Below the pieces are notes generated by a model. That model made no database searches and was not told the origin of the DNA. It worked only from the letters and a program-made list of their open reading frames with translations. From NCBI RefSeq assembly GCF_036030735.1, contig NZ_CP107928.1, positions 3,906,001-3,970,000 of the forward strand: a stretch of DNA of 64,000 nt, written 5' to 3'. Both the position numbers and the translations under genes were made by a program. This document shows, piece after piece, positions 42,458 to 51,849 of this stretch (position 1 is the stretch's first letter; every line of letters starts with the position of its first letter). This DNA is from Streptomyces sp. NBC_00425 (lineage in GTDB: Bacteria > Actinomycetota > Actinomycetes > Streptomycetales > Streptomycetaceae).

Positions 42458-42985
42458 ATGCCCACAACACCTGAAATGTCGATGGACATGACGACCGTCG
42501 GTGACACCGGTCTTCTCGACACGCTGCAGCACGAGGTCGCGGTGTTCGCGCGCCGGGCCGAGCAGACCCGGCTCGGCGGCGTCGGACAGGTGCGCAACTC
42601 CATGGACCGCGCCGCGTACCTGCTGCTCAACCGTCTCGACAACGAAGGTCCGATGGGCGTCAAGGCGCTCGCCGCGAGCATGGGCATCGACTCCTCGACG
42701 GTCACCCGGCAGGTGGCGCCGCTCGTCGACACCGGCCTGGTCAAGCGGACCTCGCACCCGGAGGACGGACGGGCCGTGGTGCTCCAGCTGTCCCCGCGCG
42801 GGGCGTCGCGCCTCGAGGAAGTGCGGTCCTCCCGACGGCAGTTGATGGCCGAACTGACGGACGACTGGGCACCGGAGGAGCGCGAGGCGTTCTGCGCGCT
42901 CCTCACGCGCTTCAACACCGCGCTGTCCTCCCGGATGGCCTCCTCGGGCGTCCCGGGCGCGGAGCAGTCGCCGGCCGCCTCCTGA
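42458..42985 (+). CDS. MarR-family transcriptional regulator
   Basis: 175 residues. The winged helix is clear: AAYLLLNRLDNEGPMGVKALAASMGIDSSTVTRQVAPLVDTGLVKRTSHPEDGRAVVLQLSPRG covers helices 2-4 and the wing (DGRAVVLQLS). Dimerisation helices lie at both ends. MarR proteins usually repress a neighbour and themselves and respond to small aromatic or oxidising compounds. It is divergent from ilvA (145 bp between starts), but whether ilvA is its target is not clear. Followed by a strong hairpin. Confidence 0.92.
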   Translation: MPTTPEMSMDMTTVGDTGLLDTLQHEVAVFARRAEQTRLGGVGQVRNSMDRAAYLLLNRLDNEGPMGVKALAASMGIDSSTVTRQVAPLVDTGLVKRTSHPEDGRAVVLQLSPRGASRLEEVRSSRRQLMAELTDDWAPEEREAFCALLTRFNTALSSRMASSGVPGAEQSPAAS

Positions 42986-42990
42986 CCCCC

Positions 42991-43010
42991 CGGGCACGCG
43001 CGCGTGCCCG
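42991..43010 (+). terminator. palindromic terminator of the MarR gene
   Basis: CGGGCACGCGCGCGTGCCCG, a perfect 20-bp palindrome 5 nt after the stop. Confidence 0.75.
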
Positions 43011-43117
43011 ACTTTCCGGCGTGTGTGCGCGGCTCTTGACCGGCAGCCCGCCCCTGGCCTCAGATGAGACCGGGGCAGATGGCCGTCCGAAGGACGCCGT
43101 CAGGCGGGAGGCTCGGC

Positions 43118-43630
43118 GTGCAGGAGAGGCGTGCAACCCAGGAACACCGCAGGAACCGGGACTTCGAGGCGTTCGTCGCCGGAGCGGGCGGGCGGCTGCT
43201 GCACACCGCCACGCTTCTCACCGCGGAGGCCCCGGACGACAACCCGCGCGCACGTCGTCTGCTGACCCTGGCTCTCGCGCACACGTACGCGTGCTGGGAC
43301 CGGCTGCGCGGTGAGGACCCCTACGACCACGCCCGTGAGTGCCTCGCGGTCCGCTTCGCGCACGGCGCCTGGCACCGGTACGGCACACTGCCCTTCGGCC
43401 GTGCCCGCCAGCGTTCGGCCGTCGGCGCGCTGGCCGGCCTCACCCCCCGGCAGCGTCTCGTCCTCGTCCTCAGGCTGTACGAGGGCGTCGCCGAGGAGCA
43501 GGTGGGGGCGCTGCTGGGACTGCCCGAGGACCGGGTCCGCGCGGTCTGTGAAAGGGCGACGGCCACCTTGCTGCATCCACCGAGCGAACCCGCCCCCGTG
43601 GTGCGCCGGGCGAAGGCGGCGGCGTCGTGA
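43118..43630 (+). CDS. SigE-family RNA polymerase sigma factor-like protein
   Basis: 170 residues. The N-terminal half (DFEAFVAGAGGRLLHTATLLT ... ALAHTYACWDRL) aligns in outline with region 2 of the short SigE/ECF family, but the core-binding part is shortened. The C-terminal half has a good region 4: LTPRQRLVLVLRLYEGVAEEQVGALLGLPEDRVRAVCERATATL. GTG 43118 is chosen because GGGAGG sits 7 nt before it; the longer reading frame from an upstream GTG has no such site. Coupled by a GTGA overlap to a small membrane protein, which could act as its anti-sigma or tether. Activity as a true sigma factor is uncertain. Confidence 0.78.
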   Translation: MQERRATQEHRRNRDFEAFVAGAGGRLLHTATLLTAEAPDDNPRARRLLTLALAHTYACWDRLRGEDPYDHARECLAVRFAHGAWHRYGTLPFGRARQRSAVGALAGLTPRQRLVLVLRLYEGVAEEQVGALLGLPEDRVRAVCERATATLLHPPSEPAPVVRRAKAAAS

Positions 43631-43875
43631 ACCGGGCCGCCCGGGAGGCCGCCGTCCGGCAGATGATGGAGCGGACGGCCCCGCCCCTGCCGGCGGAGCT
43701 CTACCCGGACGTCGTCCGCCGGGGCAGCCGGTTGCTGCGCCGGCGGACGCTCGCCCTGCGGCTGATGTGGCTGCTGCTGCTCGCGGCGGCCGTGGCGTTC
43801 GTCGTGTGGGCCGCGGTCGTCGAGCCGTGGGTGGAGCCGCCGTCGCAGACGACTCCACCGCTGACCGGCTGGTGA
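43627..43875 (+). CDS. small membrane protein coupled to the SigE-like gene
   Basis: 82 residues; starts at GTG 43627 overlapping the sigma-like gene's stop. A 45-residue charged cytoplasmic part (REAAVRQMMERTAPPLPAELYPDVVRRGSRLLRRR) leads into one membrane helix (LRLMWLLLLAAAVAFVVWAAVV) and a short Pro/Thr tail outside. The plan (cytoplasmic helix, one span, tight coupling to a sigma-like gene) is what a minimal membrane anti-sigma would show, but no zinc motif (HxxxCxxC) is present. Confidence 0.78.
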   Translation: MNRAAREAAVRQMMERTAPPLPAELYPDVVRRGSRLLRRRTLALRLMWLLLLAAAVAFVVWAAVVEPWVEPPSQTTPPLTGW

Positions 43876-43920
43876 CGACCCGCGCCGGCGGCCCTCCGAC
43901 GCCCAGGCCTGCCGTCGGCC

Positions 43921-45075
43921 CTAGCCGAGGGCCTGCTGGAGGTCCTCGAGGAGGTCGTCGACGTTCTCGATGCCGACGGAGAGACGGACGAGGTCGCCGG
44001 GCACCTCGAGGGCGGAACCGACCACGGACGCGTGCGTCATCCGGCCCGGGTGCTCGATGAGGGACTCGACGCCGCCCAGCGACTCGCCGAGCGTGAACAC
44101 CTTGGCGCGGTTGCACACCTCGACGGCCGCCTCCTCGCCGCCTGCGACGCGGAAGGAGATCATGCCGCCGAAGGCCCGCATCTGCTTGGCCGCGACCTCG
44201 TGACCGGGGTGCTCCGGCAGGCCCGGGTACAGCACGCTCGTCACGCGCGCGTGGCGGGTCAGCATGTCGGCGATCCTGGTGGCGTTCTCGCTGTGCCGGT
44301 CCATGCGCACCGACAGCGTCTTCGTGCCGCGCAGCACCAGCCAGGAGTCGAAGGGCCCGGCCACCGCGCCCATCGCGTTCTGGTGGTACGCCAGTTCCTC
44401 ACCGAGCTCCGCGTCGCCGGTGATCAGCGCGCCGCCGACGACGTCCGAGTGGCCGCCCATGTACTTGGTCAGGGAGTGCACGACGACGTCCGCGCCGAGG
44501 GACAGCGGCTGCTGCAGGTACGGCGTGGCGAAGGTGTTGTCGACGACGAGCCGGGCGCCGGCCTCACGGGCGACCTGGGCCACTGCGGCGATGTCGGTGA
44601 TGCCGAGGAGCGGGTTGGAGGGGGTCTCCACCCACACGGCCTTGGTCTTCGGCGTGATCGCGGCCCGGACGGCGGCGGCGTCGCCGGTGTCGGCGACCGA
44701 CCATTCCACGCCCCAGCGGGCCACGACCTTGGCGAAGAGCCGGAACGTGCCGCCGTAGGCGTCGTTGGGGATGACCACGTGGTCGCCGGGGCTGAGCAGC
44801 GTACGCAACAGGCAGTCCTCGGCCGCCAGTCCGGAAGCGAACGCGAGACCTCGGCGGCCGCCTTCTAGGGCGGCGAGGTTCTCCTCGAGGGCGGTCCTGG
44901 TCGGGTTGGCGCTGCGGCTGTACTCGTAGCCGCCGCGCAGACCGCCGACGCCGTCCTGCTTGTAGGTCGAGACCTGGTAGATCGGCGGGACGACCGCGCC
45001 GGTGAGGGGGTCCGCGGTGTTGCCCGCATGGATCGCGAGAGTCTCGAAGTGCTGACTGATGTGCCTGTCGCTCAT
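43921..45075 (-). CDS. metB: cystathionine gamma-synthase
   Basis: 384 residues of the Cys/Met metabolism PLP family. ETLAIHAGNTADPLTGAVVPPIYQVSTY, YEYSRSANPTR, SGLAAEDCLLRTLLSPGDHVV, and the PLP lysine in VHSLTKYMGGHSDVVGGA. GVESLIEHPGRMTHASV is typical of the gamma-synthase/lyase group. It joins cysteine to an activated homoserine to give cystathionine; a gamma-lyase function cannot be excluded from sequence alone. ATG 45075. Stands alone; divergent from the next gene. Confidence 0.9.
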   Translation of the reverse strand: MSDRHISQHFETLAIHAGNTADPLTGAVVPPIYQVSTYKQDGVGGLRGGYEYSRSANPTRTALEENLAALEGGRRGLAFASGLAAEDCLLRTLLSPGDHVVIPNDAYGGTFRLFAKVVARWGVEWSVADTGDAAAVRAAITPKTKAVWVETPSNPLLGITDIAAVAQVAREAGARLVVDNTFATPYLQQPLSLGADVVVHSLTKYMGGHSDVVGGALITGDAELGEELAYHQNAMGAVAGPFDSWLVLRGTKTLSVRMDRHSENATRIADMLTRHARVTSVLYPGLPEHPGHEVAAKQMRAFGGMISFRVAGGEEAAVEVCNRAKVFTLGESLGGVESLIEHPGRMTHASVVGSALEVPGDLVRLSVGIENVDDLLEDLQQALG

Positions 45076-45306
45076 GGGCCCCGAGCGTAGTCCGCTCGCG
45101 GGCGCTGTGCGGCCCGGCCGCCGCACCGGCGGTCCGGCTCCGCCGTCACGGGCCTGTCGCCCGTCACCCCGGTCGCCGGGGCGGACGGGCGCCGGGGCGC
45201 AGCGAGGCACGGCGGGCGCCGGTCCGGGCGCCGGTCGGCGGGACGTTTTTCCACAGGCGTGGGGGCGGGTTGGCCAATTGTCGGCGCGGTCTGGTTCGCT
45301 TGTGGC

Positions 45307-46425
45307 ATGGAGATTCTCTGGGTCCTGACGGCCGTGATCATGATCGGCTTCGTGCTGCTGGCGCTGCTGCGGCGCAGGCGCGGCCTGGTCGGGCTGGTCC
45401 CGGCGGATCATCCGGACGCCGCGGACCCGGCGAACTACGGTTTCCTGACCACGGAGGAGCTGGACATCCGTATGCCCGGCCCCGACCAGGACCTGCTGAA
45501 CGTGCTGGACGTGGTGCAGCGCACGCAGGACTACCGGGCCGCGCAGCAGCTGCTGGCCGGCACCGAGACGGAGGGCGAGCTGCGCTGGCAGCGCGTCCAG
45601 GCCTTCGCGGGCGCGGCGGCTCTCGAGCTGCAGCAGCGGCCGGGCGGGGTCGCCGAGGCGCCGGGCGGGCAGTGGCTGCGGGTGTGGCGCACGGAGGCGC
45701 CGAAGGACGCGGGCGGTGCGGCGGTGCACGCCGAGTTCCTGGTCCAGCAGGCCTGGCGCACGTCGACGCCGGGCACGGACGACTTCCGGATCATCATGGA
45801 GGAGGCGAAGGACACCTGCGGGCAGGCGGCCCTGCTGGCCCCCGGTGACCCGGTCCCGTACATCGTCGAGCTGTCGGTGGCCCGCGGCATGGGGTACTCG
45901 CAGGCCGAGTTCGAGCAGCTCTGGCTGAAGATCCTTGACCGCGCCCCGGCGCACATGGGGGCGCATCTCGCGGCCCTGCACTACTGGTGCGAGAAGTGGC
46001 ACGGTTCGCGCGAGCTGGCGTACGACTTCGCTGAGGCGGCGGCGGCCAGAGCCCCGCGGGGCTCCCTGCTCGCGGCGATGCCCCTCTTCGCGGTCTTCGA
46101 GCACCTTCCCGAGGTCAACCTGGTCAGGAGCTTCTACCAGAGCGAGGTCGTGACGAAGGCGGTGCACGGTGCGCTGTTCGCGGTGCACGCGGCCCGGCCC
46201 GACGACCCGATGCTGGCGCACGTCCGCCATCTGCTGGTCTTCTTCCTGGTCCGCTCCGAGCGCTGGTCGGAGGCGATGAGCCAGCTGGTCCACGTGGACG
46301 GTCACGTCGGCGCCCTCCCCTGGACGCTCTCCCCGGACCCGGCGGCGGAGTTCGCGGTGTACCGCGCGCTGGCCGTCGCGGGCTACGAGGCGAACGGCGG
46401 CAGCCCGGCGACCATGCCGCACTGA
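45307..46425 (+). CDS. membrane-anchored helical protein of unknown function
   Basis: 372 residues. An N-terminal membrane helix (ILWVLTAVIMIGFVLLALL) with an RRRRG stop signal leaves the rest in the cytoplasm. The bulk is helical and resembles TPR-like pairs: AAQQLLAGTETEGELRWQRVQAFAGAAALELQ, DPVPYIVELSVARGMGYSQAEFEQLWLKILDRAPAHMGAHLAALHYWCEKW. Clear homologues are, as I recall, common in Streptomyces without assigned function. ATG 45307 has no strong ribosome site, so translation may start near the 5' end of the mRNA. Confidence 0.8.
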   Translation: MEILWVLTAVIMIGFVLLALLRRRRGLVGLVPADHPDAADPANYGFLTTEELDIRMPGPDQDLLNVLDVVQRTQDYRAAQQLLAGTETEGELRWQRVQAFAGAAALELQQRPGGVAEAPGGQWLRVWRTEAPKDAGGAAVHAEFLVQQAWRTSTPGTDDFRIIMEEAKDTCGQAALLAPGDPVPYIVELSVARGMGYSQAEFEQLWLKILDRAPAHMGAHLAALHYWCEKWHGSRELAYDFAEAAAARAPRGSLLAAMPLFAVFEHLPEVNLVRSFYQSEVVTKAVHGALFAVHAARPDDPMLAHVRHLLVFFLVRSERWSEAMSQLVHVDGHVGALPWTLSPDPAAEFAVYRALAVAGYEANGGSPATMPH

Positions 46426-46646
46426 GCGCCGCACTGACCGCCGCACTGAGCGCCGCCGCTCGGGGCGCCCGAAGGGCGGTCCTTCCCGGCTGCCCCTGGA
46501 CGGTCGTCGGATCGGCCCGGTCGCAGCCCGTGTGTTCCTGTGCGAGCCTGAATTGATGATCAGGAACCGCCTGTCCGCCGGCCCGTCCGGGCCGGGACGG
46601 GGGCGGTGGCCGCTGGGGCGGGGGCGCTCGAGAGGAGCTGATCGAC

Positions 46647-47372
46647 ATGAATCCGGTCGCCGGGTCACCTGTGCGGATCGAGGCGTTCCTCGACCCTCGG
46701 TTGTCCAGATGGCTGTGGCTGGTGAAGTGGCTTCTCGCCATCCCGCACTACATCGTGCTGTTCTTCCTGTGGATCGCGTTCTTCTTCGTGACCGTCGTGG
46801 CGTTCTTCGCCATCCTGTTCACGGGCCGGTATCCCCGGTCGCTCTTCGACTTCAATGTCGGCGTGCTGCGCTGGAACTGGCGTGTCGGCTACTACGCCCA
46901 CGCCGCGCTCGGCACCGACCGGTATCCGCCGTTCACCCTGGCCGAGGTGAGCGACTACCCGGCGCATCTCGACGTCGCCTACCCCGAGCGCCTGTCCCGG
47001 GGCCTGGTCCTGGTGAAGTGGTGGCTGCTGGTGATCCCGCAGTACATCGTCGTGGCGATGTTCGTCGGCGACTGGGGGTGGAGCTGGGGCGAGATGGACC
47101 GGTGGCACGGCGGCGGCCTGCTCTACTTCCTCTCGTTCGTCGCCGTGGTCATCCTGGCGTTCACCGGCCGCTATCCGGTCCACCTCTTCGACCTCCTGCT
47201 CGGCCTGGCCCGCTGGGTCGCGCGGGTGGCGGTCTACGCGGCGCTGATGACCGACGTGTATCCGCCGTTCCGGCTCGACATGGGCCCGCAGGAGACCTCT
47301 CCGCCGCTGACGAAGTCCTGGGCGAGCGGCTCCGACGGCTCCGGCTCCGGCTCCGGCGGCTCCAGACCGTGA
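46647..47372 (+). CDS. DUF4389 membrane protein (two repeats)
   Basis: 241 residues with four membrane segments in two DUF4389-type halves. Each half has the pattern RLxRxLxLVKWxLxIPxYI ... FTGRYPxxLFDxxxGxxRW, followed by a YPPF motif (TDRYPPFTL and TDVYPPFRL). The family is common in actinobacteria and of unknown role. The Ser/Gly-rich tail ([13 protein letters not shown]) is likely disordered. ATG 46647 has GAGAGGAG upstream. Appears monocistronic. Confidence 0.9.
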   Translation: MNPVAGSPVRIEAFLDPRLSRWLWLVKWLLAIPHYIVLFFLWIAFFFVTVVAFFAILFTGRYPRSLFDFNVGVLRWNWRVGYYAHAALGTDRYPPFTLAEVSDYPAHLDVAYPERLSRGLVLVKWWLLVIPQYIVVAMFVGDWGWSWGEMDRWHGGGLLYFLSFVAVVILAFTGRYPVHLFDLLLGLARWVARVAVYAALMTDVYPPFRLDMGPQETSPPLTKSWASGSDGSGSGSGGSRP

Positions 47373-47450
47373 CAGCCGGCCGGCGCGGACGGGTCGGGCG
47401 GCGCGGGCGGGCGGTATTTCGGTTGCCCGTCGCGCTTCGGTGGGGGCTGA

Positions 47451-48614
47451 ATGGCGGTCATGGCTGATATTCAGGGCTCGTACGACGATCTGTTCACCGC
47501 GGTGCCCACCGCTCTGGCCGCACTCCTGGACGGCGGCGACGCGGGCGGCTCGGTGGCCGTCTTCGTGGACGGTGAGCCGGTGGTGGACGTCTGGGGCGGG
47601 TTCGCCGACGCGGCTCGCGAGGTGCCGTGGCAGCGGGACACCCTCGTCAACGTCTACTCCGTCACGAAGACCATGACGGCGCTGTGCGCGCTGGTGCTGG
47701 CCGACCGCGGCGAGCTCGACCTGGACGCGCCGGTCGCCCGCTACTGGCCGGAGTTCGCCGCGGAGGGCAAGGAGGCGGTGCTCGTACGGCACCTGCTCTC
47801 GCATACGGCGGGGCTGCCCGACTGGGTCGGTCCCGTCGCCGAGTTGTACGACTGGCCGGCCGCGACGGCCCGACTGGCGGCGCAGGCTCCGCTGTGGGAG
47901 CCGGGCAGCGCGGCCGGGTACCACTCGCTCACCCAGGGGTTCCTGGTGGGCGAGGTCGTCCGCCGGATCACCGGCCGGATGCCGGGTGAGTTCTTCGCCG
48001 ACGAGATCGCCGGACCGCTGGACGCGGACTTCCACATGGGGCTGTCGGCCGAGCACGACCACCGGGTGGCGCCGACGATCCCGCCGCCGTCCCGGGACGA
48101 GGACTACACGGCGGGCGCGGCCGCCGGCGACCCGGCGACGGACGCTCCGGAGTCCGCCGCCGACCCGAACGCGGCGCCGGCCCCGACGCCGACCGCGTTC
48201 CGGGTGCGCGACGGCAACAGCGTGGCCTGGCGCCGGGCGCAGATCCCGGCGGCCGGCGGTTTCGGGAACGCCCGTTCGGTCGCCCAGGTCCAGTCGGCGA
48301 TGGCCTGCGGGGGCACGGTGCGTGGGGTGCGGCTGCTGTCGCGGGCGGGCCGTGACCGTGCGTGGGAGGAGCAGTTCAGCGGCGAGGACCGCAGGCTCGG
48401 CATGCCGATCAGCTGGGGCCTGGGTTACGGGCGGTTCGGTGGCACGTACGGCTGGGGCGGCTGGGGCGGCTCGACCGTCATGATCGAACCGGAGGCCCGC
48501 ATGGTCGTCGCCTACGTGACCCATCAGATGCGCGAACCGGCGCAGGACACCCGGGGACTCGACCTGGTGATGGCCGCCTACGACGGCCTCCAGGGCCTCC
48601 GGACCGGCGGCTGA
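47451..48614 (+). CDS. serine hydrolase of the beta-lactamase class C / EstB family
   Basis: 387 residues. Serine-beta-lactamase fold with the SxxK motif S70-V-T-K73 (VNVYSVTKTMTALCAL) and the YxS-type motif in GYHSLTQ; the third motif appears as GWGGWGGSTVMI. No signal peptide, so it is likely a cytoplasmic esterase or D-aminopeptidase-like enzyme rather than a resistance beta-lactamase. An Ala/Pro/Asp-rich insert (about 223-245) interrupts the domain. ATG 47451 follows GGTGGGGG; ATG 47460 is an alternative. Confidence 0.88.
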   Translation: MAVMADIQGSYDDLFTAVPTALAALLDGGDAGGSVAVFVDGEPVVDVWGGFADAAREVPWQRDTLVNVYSVTKTMTALCALVLADRGELDLDAPVARYWPEFAAEGKEAVLVRHLLSHTAGLPDWVGPVAELYDWPAATARLAAQAPLWEPGSAAGYHSLTQGFLVGEVVRRITGRMPGEFFADEIAGPLDADFHMGLSAEHDHRVAPTIPPPSRDEDYTAGAAAGDPATDAPESAADPNAAPAPTPTAFRVRDGNSVAWRRAQIPAAGGFGNARSVAQVQSAMACGGTVRGVRLLSRAGRDRAWEEQFSGEDRRLGMPISWGLGYGRFGGTYGWGGWGGSTVMIEPEARMVVAYVTHQMREPAQDTRGLDLVMAAYDGLQGLRTGG

Positions 48615-48653
48615 GGGATACACCCCGGCCGCCCGGGAGCGGGAACGGGAACG

Positions 48654-48690
48654 GGAAGGGCCCCCGGCGGACTGCGCCGGGGGCCCTTCC
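48654..48690. terminator. bidirectional terminator, 16-bp perfect stem
   Basis: GGAAGGGCCCCCGGCG and its complement with a 5-nt loop, between the convergent serine hydrolase and alcohol dehydrogenase genes. Confidence 0.9.
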
Positions 48691-48748
48691 CTAGGCCGGG
48701 AGCGGCGGACGTCCGGCGCGGCGACCGCGCTGTCCGTTCCGAGGACCG

Positions 48749-49789
48749 TCAGATCGTCGAGGCGTCGATGACGAAGCGGTAGCGGACGTCGCTGGCGAGC
48801 ACCCGCTCGTACGCCTCGTTGATCTCGGCGGCGCTGATCAGCTCGATCTCCGCGCCGAAGCCGTGCTCCGCGCAGAAGTCCAGCATCTCCTGGGTCTCCT
48901 GGATGCCGCCGATGCCGGAGCCGGCGAGGGTCTTGCGGCCGCCGATCACCGAGAACAGGTTGAGCTCGACCGGCTCCTCGGGCGCGCCGACGTTCACGAA
49001 GGCGCCGTCCGTCCGCAGCAGGGACAGGTAGGCGTCCAGGTTCAGCGGGGCGGAGACCGTGGAGAGGATGAGGTCGAAGGTGCCGCGCAGGTCCTCGAAG
49101 GTCTTCTCGTCGCTGGTGGCGTAGTAGTGGTCGGCGCCCAGCTTCAGGCCGTCGTCCTTCTTGCGCAGCGACTGCGACAGCACGGTCACCTCGGCGCCGA
49201 GCGCGTGCGCGATCTTGACGCCCATGTGGCCGAGACCGCCCATGCCGAGGATCGCGACCTTCTTGCCCGGGCCGGCGTTCCAGTGCCTGAGCGGGGAGTA
49301 CGTGGTGATGCCCGCGCAGAGCAGCGGCGCGGCCTCGTCGAGCCCCAGTCCGTCGGGGATGCGCAGGACGTAGTTCTCGTCGACGACGATCTTCTGCGAG
49401 TAGCCGCCGTAGGTGGGCTCGCCGTCCTTGCCGACGGCGTTGTACGTGCCGACGCCGCCGCCGGTGCAGTACTGCTCGAGGCCTGCCTTGCAGTTGTCGC
49501 ACTCACGGCAGGAGTCGACGAGGCAGCCGACGCCCACGCGGTCGCCTACGGCGAACTTCGTGACGCCGGGGCCCACCTCGGAGACGACGCCCGCGATCTC
49601 GTGGCCGGGCACCATCGGGAAGATGGCCTCGCCCCAGCCCTCCCTGGCCTGGTGGATGTCGGAGTGACAGATGCCGGCGAACTCGATGTCGATCAGGACG
49701 TCGAACTCGCGCACCGGGCGGCGTTCGATCGTCGTGCGCTCCAGCGGAGCCTTGGCGGCGGATGCGGCGTACGCGGCAACGGTGGTCAT
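48749..49789 (-). CDS. zinc-dependent NAD(P) alcohol dehydrogenase, cinnamyl-alcohol dehydrogenase type
   Basis: 346 residues of the zinc MDR family. Catalytic zinc ligands in GICHSDIHQ (Cys) and PGHEIAG (His-Glu); structural zinc cysteines in [15 protein letters not shown]. The coenzyme motif [12 protein letters not shown] is followed by [21 protein letters not shown], typical of the NADP-preferring CAD/YahK branch. It reduces aldehydes to alcohols or the reverse. ATG 49789. The XRE regulator is divergent from it across 172 bp and probably controls it. Confidence 0.93.
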   Translation of the reverse strand: MTTVAAYAASAAKAPLERTTIERRPVREFDVLIDIEFAGICHSDIHQAREGWGEAIFPMVPGHEIAGVVSEVGPGVTKFAVGDRVGVGCLVDSCRECDNCKAGLEQYCTGGGVGTYNAVGKDGEPTYGGYSQKIVVDENYVLRIPDGLGLDEAAPLLCAGITTYSPLRHWNAGPGKKVAILGMGGLGHMGVKIAHALGAEVTVLSQSLRKKDDGLKLGADHYYATSDEKTFEDLRGTFDLILSTVSAPLNLDAYLSLLRTDGAFVNVGAPEEPVELNLFSVIGGRKTLAGSGIGGIQETQEMLDFCAEHGFGAEIELISAAEINEAYERVLASDVRYRFVIDASTI

Positions 49790-49961
49790 GCCGGGGTTCT
49801 CCTAGCGAGGGGGTTCGTCCCGGCCTGCCTTCGGACCGGGCACGCCGTACAGGTTCCCCCATTCCCCCGCGTTCACCCAGGTCACGCTTCTGCGTACGAC
49901 TGCCGTGCCTACCACTGGCGGGGTCAGGCTGGTGGACGTACGACCGGGAATACTGGACGCC

Positions 49962-50867
49962 ATGGACGATCGCCCCGAACCCCCCGGCGCCTCCCTGGAC
50001 CGGCGTGCCGAGCTCAGTGAGTTCCTGCGCACCCGTCGGGCCCGGCTGAAGCCGCAGGACGTGGGGCTGCCGGACTTCGGACGGCACCGCAGGGTGCCCG
50101 GGCTGCGGCGCGAGGAGCTGGCGCAGCTGGCCGGGGTCTCGGTGGCGTACTACACGCGTCTGGAACAGGGCAACGGCCGCAACGTGTCGGCGGAGGTGCT
50201 GGACGCGATCGCCCGCGCCCTGCGGCTGACGGACGCCGAGCACTCGCACCTCACCCACCTCGCGAAGCCGAAGCACAAGAAGAAGCAGAGCGGGCCGCCC
50301 CAGCAGGTCCGGTCGTCGCTGCGGCAACTGCTGGACACGATGGACTCGGTGCCGGCGTACCTCATCGGGCGGCGCACCGAGATCCTGGGATGGAACCGGA
50401 TGGCCGCGGCGGTCTTCGGCGACTGGGCGGAGCTGCCGGCGGCGGAGCGCAACTGGGCACGGCTCGTCTTCCTGCGCCCCGACTACCAGGACCTGTTCGT
50501 GGACTGGGAGCAGAAGGCGATCGACATCGTCTGTGCGCTGCGGATGGACGCGGGCTGCTATCCGGACGACCCGCGGCTCTCCGCCCTGGTGGGGGAACTG
50601 TCGGTGAAGAGCGAGGACTTCAGGCGGCTGTGGGCGACCCACGACGTCAAGGAGAAGAGCCACGGCGTGAAGCGGCTGAGGCATCCGCTGGTCGGCGAAC
50701 TCTCCCTGAACTTCGAGGGGTTCCGGCTCACCGGCGACGGCGAGCAGACGATGGTGACGTACCACGCGGAGCCCGGGTCGGCGTCGGCGGAGGCGCTGCG
50801 GCTGCTGGCGAGCTGGGGCGCCGACGCGCGGCGGGCGGGGGCCGAGTCGCAGGCGCCGTCCGCCTGA
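49962..50867 (+). CDS. XRE-family regulator with MmyB-like ligand domain
   Basis: 301 residues. An N-terminal helix-turn-helix (RREELAQLAGVSVAYYTRLEQGNGRNVSAEVLDAIARALRL) is joined to the MmyB-like PAS-type domain (about 110-285; YLIGRRTEILGWNRMAAAVFGDW, LRMDAGCYPDDPRLSALVGELSVKSEDFRRLWATHDVKEKSHGVKRLRHPLVGEL), which in this family can bind a fatty-acid-like ligand. Such regulators are typically divergent from a dehydrogenase gene, as here. ATG 49962 is preferred over 49905, which is read within the promoter region. Confidence 0.92.
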   Translation: MDDRPEPPGASLDRRAELSEFLRTRRARLKPQDVGLPDFGRHRRVPGLRREELAQLAGVSVAYYTRLEQGNGRNVSAEVLDAIARALRLTDAEHSHLTHLAKPKHKKKQSGPPQQVRSSLRQLLDTMDSVPAYLIGRRTEILGWNRMAAAVFGDWAELPAAERNWARLVFLRPDYQDLFVDWEQKAIDIVCALRMDAGCYPDDPRLSALVGELSVKSEDFRRLWATHDVKEKSHGVKRLRHPLVGELSLNFEGFRLTGDGEQTMVTYHAEPGSASAEALRLLASWGADARRAGAESQAPSA

Positions 50868-50958
50868 CCGTCTCCGCGCCGGCCGCCCCGCCCGACCGAC
50901 CACCCCGCCCGGCCGACCGTCCCCGGGCTCCGAGCCCCCGGCCGCCCGCCGGACGGGC

Positions 50959-51759
50959 TCAGCCCCGGTACGGCGGAGCCGCCCCCCATCCCCACTTCGG
51001 CGCCGGCTGCTCGCCCGGCGGCTTGGCGTCCGGACCGGAGAAGTGGACGGCGAGCCGCGTGCCCCACTCCACATAGGCGAGGAACGCGGACCGGAACTCG
51101 GCGTCGGTCGGCAGACCGGCCTCGTCGGCGGCGTCCTGGATCAGGTTCACCCAGCGGCGGCGCTGGGGCTCGGTGATGTCGCGGCCGAAATGCTTGGCGA
51201 CCATGTGGCTGTGGCCGCCCTGGGTCGCCGAGTAGGTCTCGGGCCCGCCGAAGACCTCCGCGAGCCAGAGCGCGACGTGTTCGGCGTGCTCGGGGGCGAG
51301 GCCGGCGAAGACGGGGGCGAGGAGGTCGTCCTGGAGCACCTTGGCGTAGAAGACCTCGGTGAGCCGGGTGAAGGCCTCCGCGCCGCCGGCCCACTCGTAC
51401 AGCGTGGGCACGGCGGAGCCGGAGCCGCGCACCGAGGTGGCCTTGTAGTGGCGCATCTCGTCGATGTGCCCGACATAGGGGCGGATCTCGGCGAGGAAGG
51501 CGGGGAACAGGTCCGAGGTCCTGAAGCCCTCCAGGTGATCCTCGGTCGACGTCCAGGTGATGCGCAGGACGAAGTGCTCGAAGTCCTCCTCGCAGCGGGC
51601 GAGTTCGTAGTCGACGCAGTGCGGGGAGGCCGCGAGCTGACGCGCGCCCCGGGTGTAGGCGGCGAGGAACTCCGCCGACCGCTCCTGCGGGATGCGGTAG
51701 CGGATGTACTCGACCGTGGTGGGGCCGGTGGGTGTGGTGGCTGTCTCGGCTGCGGTCAT
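50959..51759 (-). CDS. ABM domain - group II truncated haemoglobin fusion
   Basis: 266 residues. Residues about 15-110 are an ABM-like domain (VEYIRYRIPQERSAEFLAAYTRG, CVDYELARCEEDFEHFVLRITW). Residues about 118-245 are a group II truncated globin (FTRLTEVFYAKVLQDDLLAPVFAGL, HVALWLAEVFGG, SHMVAKHFGRDITEPQRRRWVNLI) with the proximal His in the KHFGRDIT region and a Trp near G8. This fusion is known from Streptomyces. It may do oxygen- or peroxide-dependent oxidation or bind NO. ATG 51759; a TTG 12 nt earlier is possible. A Pro/Gly tail ends the protein. Confidence 0.9.
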   Translation of the reverse strand: MTAAETATTPTGPTTVEYIRYRIPQERSAEFLAAYTRGARQLAASPHCVDYELARCEEDFEHFVLRITWTSTEDHLEGFRTSDLFPAFLAEIRPYVGHIDEMRHYKATSVRGSGSAVPTLYEWAGGAEAFTRLTEVFYAKVLQDDLLAPVFAGLAPEHAEHVALWLAEVFGGPETYSATQGGHSHMVAKHFGRDITEPQRRRWVNLIQDAADEAGLPTDAEFRSAFLAYVEWGTRLAVHFSGPDAKPPGEQPAPKWGWGAAPPYRG

Positions 51760-51849
51760 GGGGACACGCAAGCACGAACCGCCCGCCGGAGGCTGCTGTT
51801 CCGGCGGGCGTTCGCTCAGCGCTCAGCGTTCGCCGGGGGGTGACGCGTG

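Noticed and set aside
45076..45306. Methionine-related riboswitch upstream of metB
   Set aside because: No SAM riboswitch core was recognised in the 231-bp gap; the region is simply G+C rich and also serves the divergent gene.
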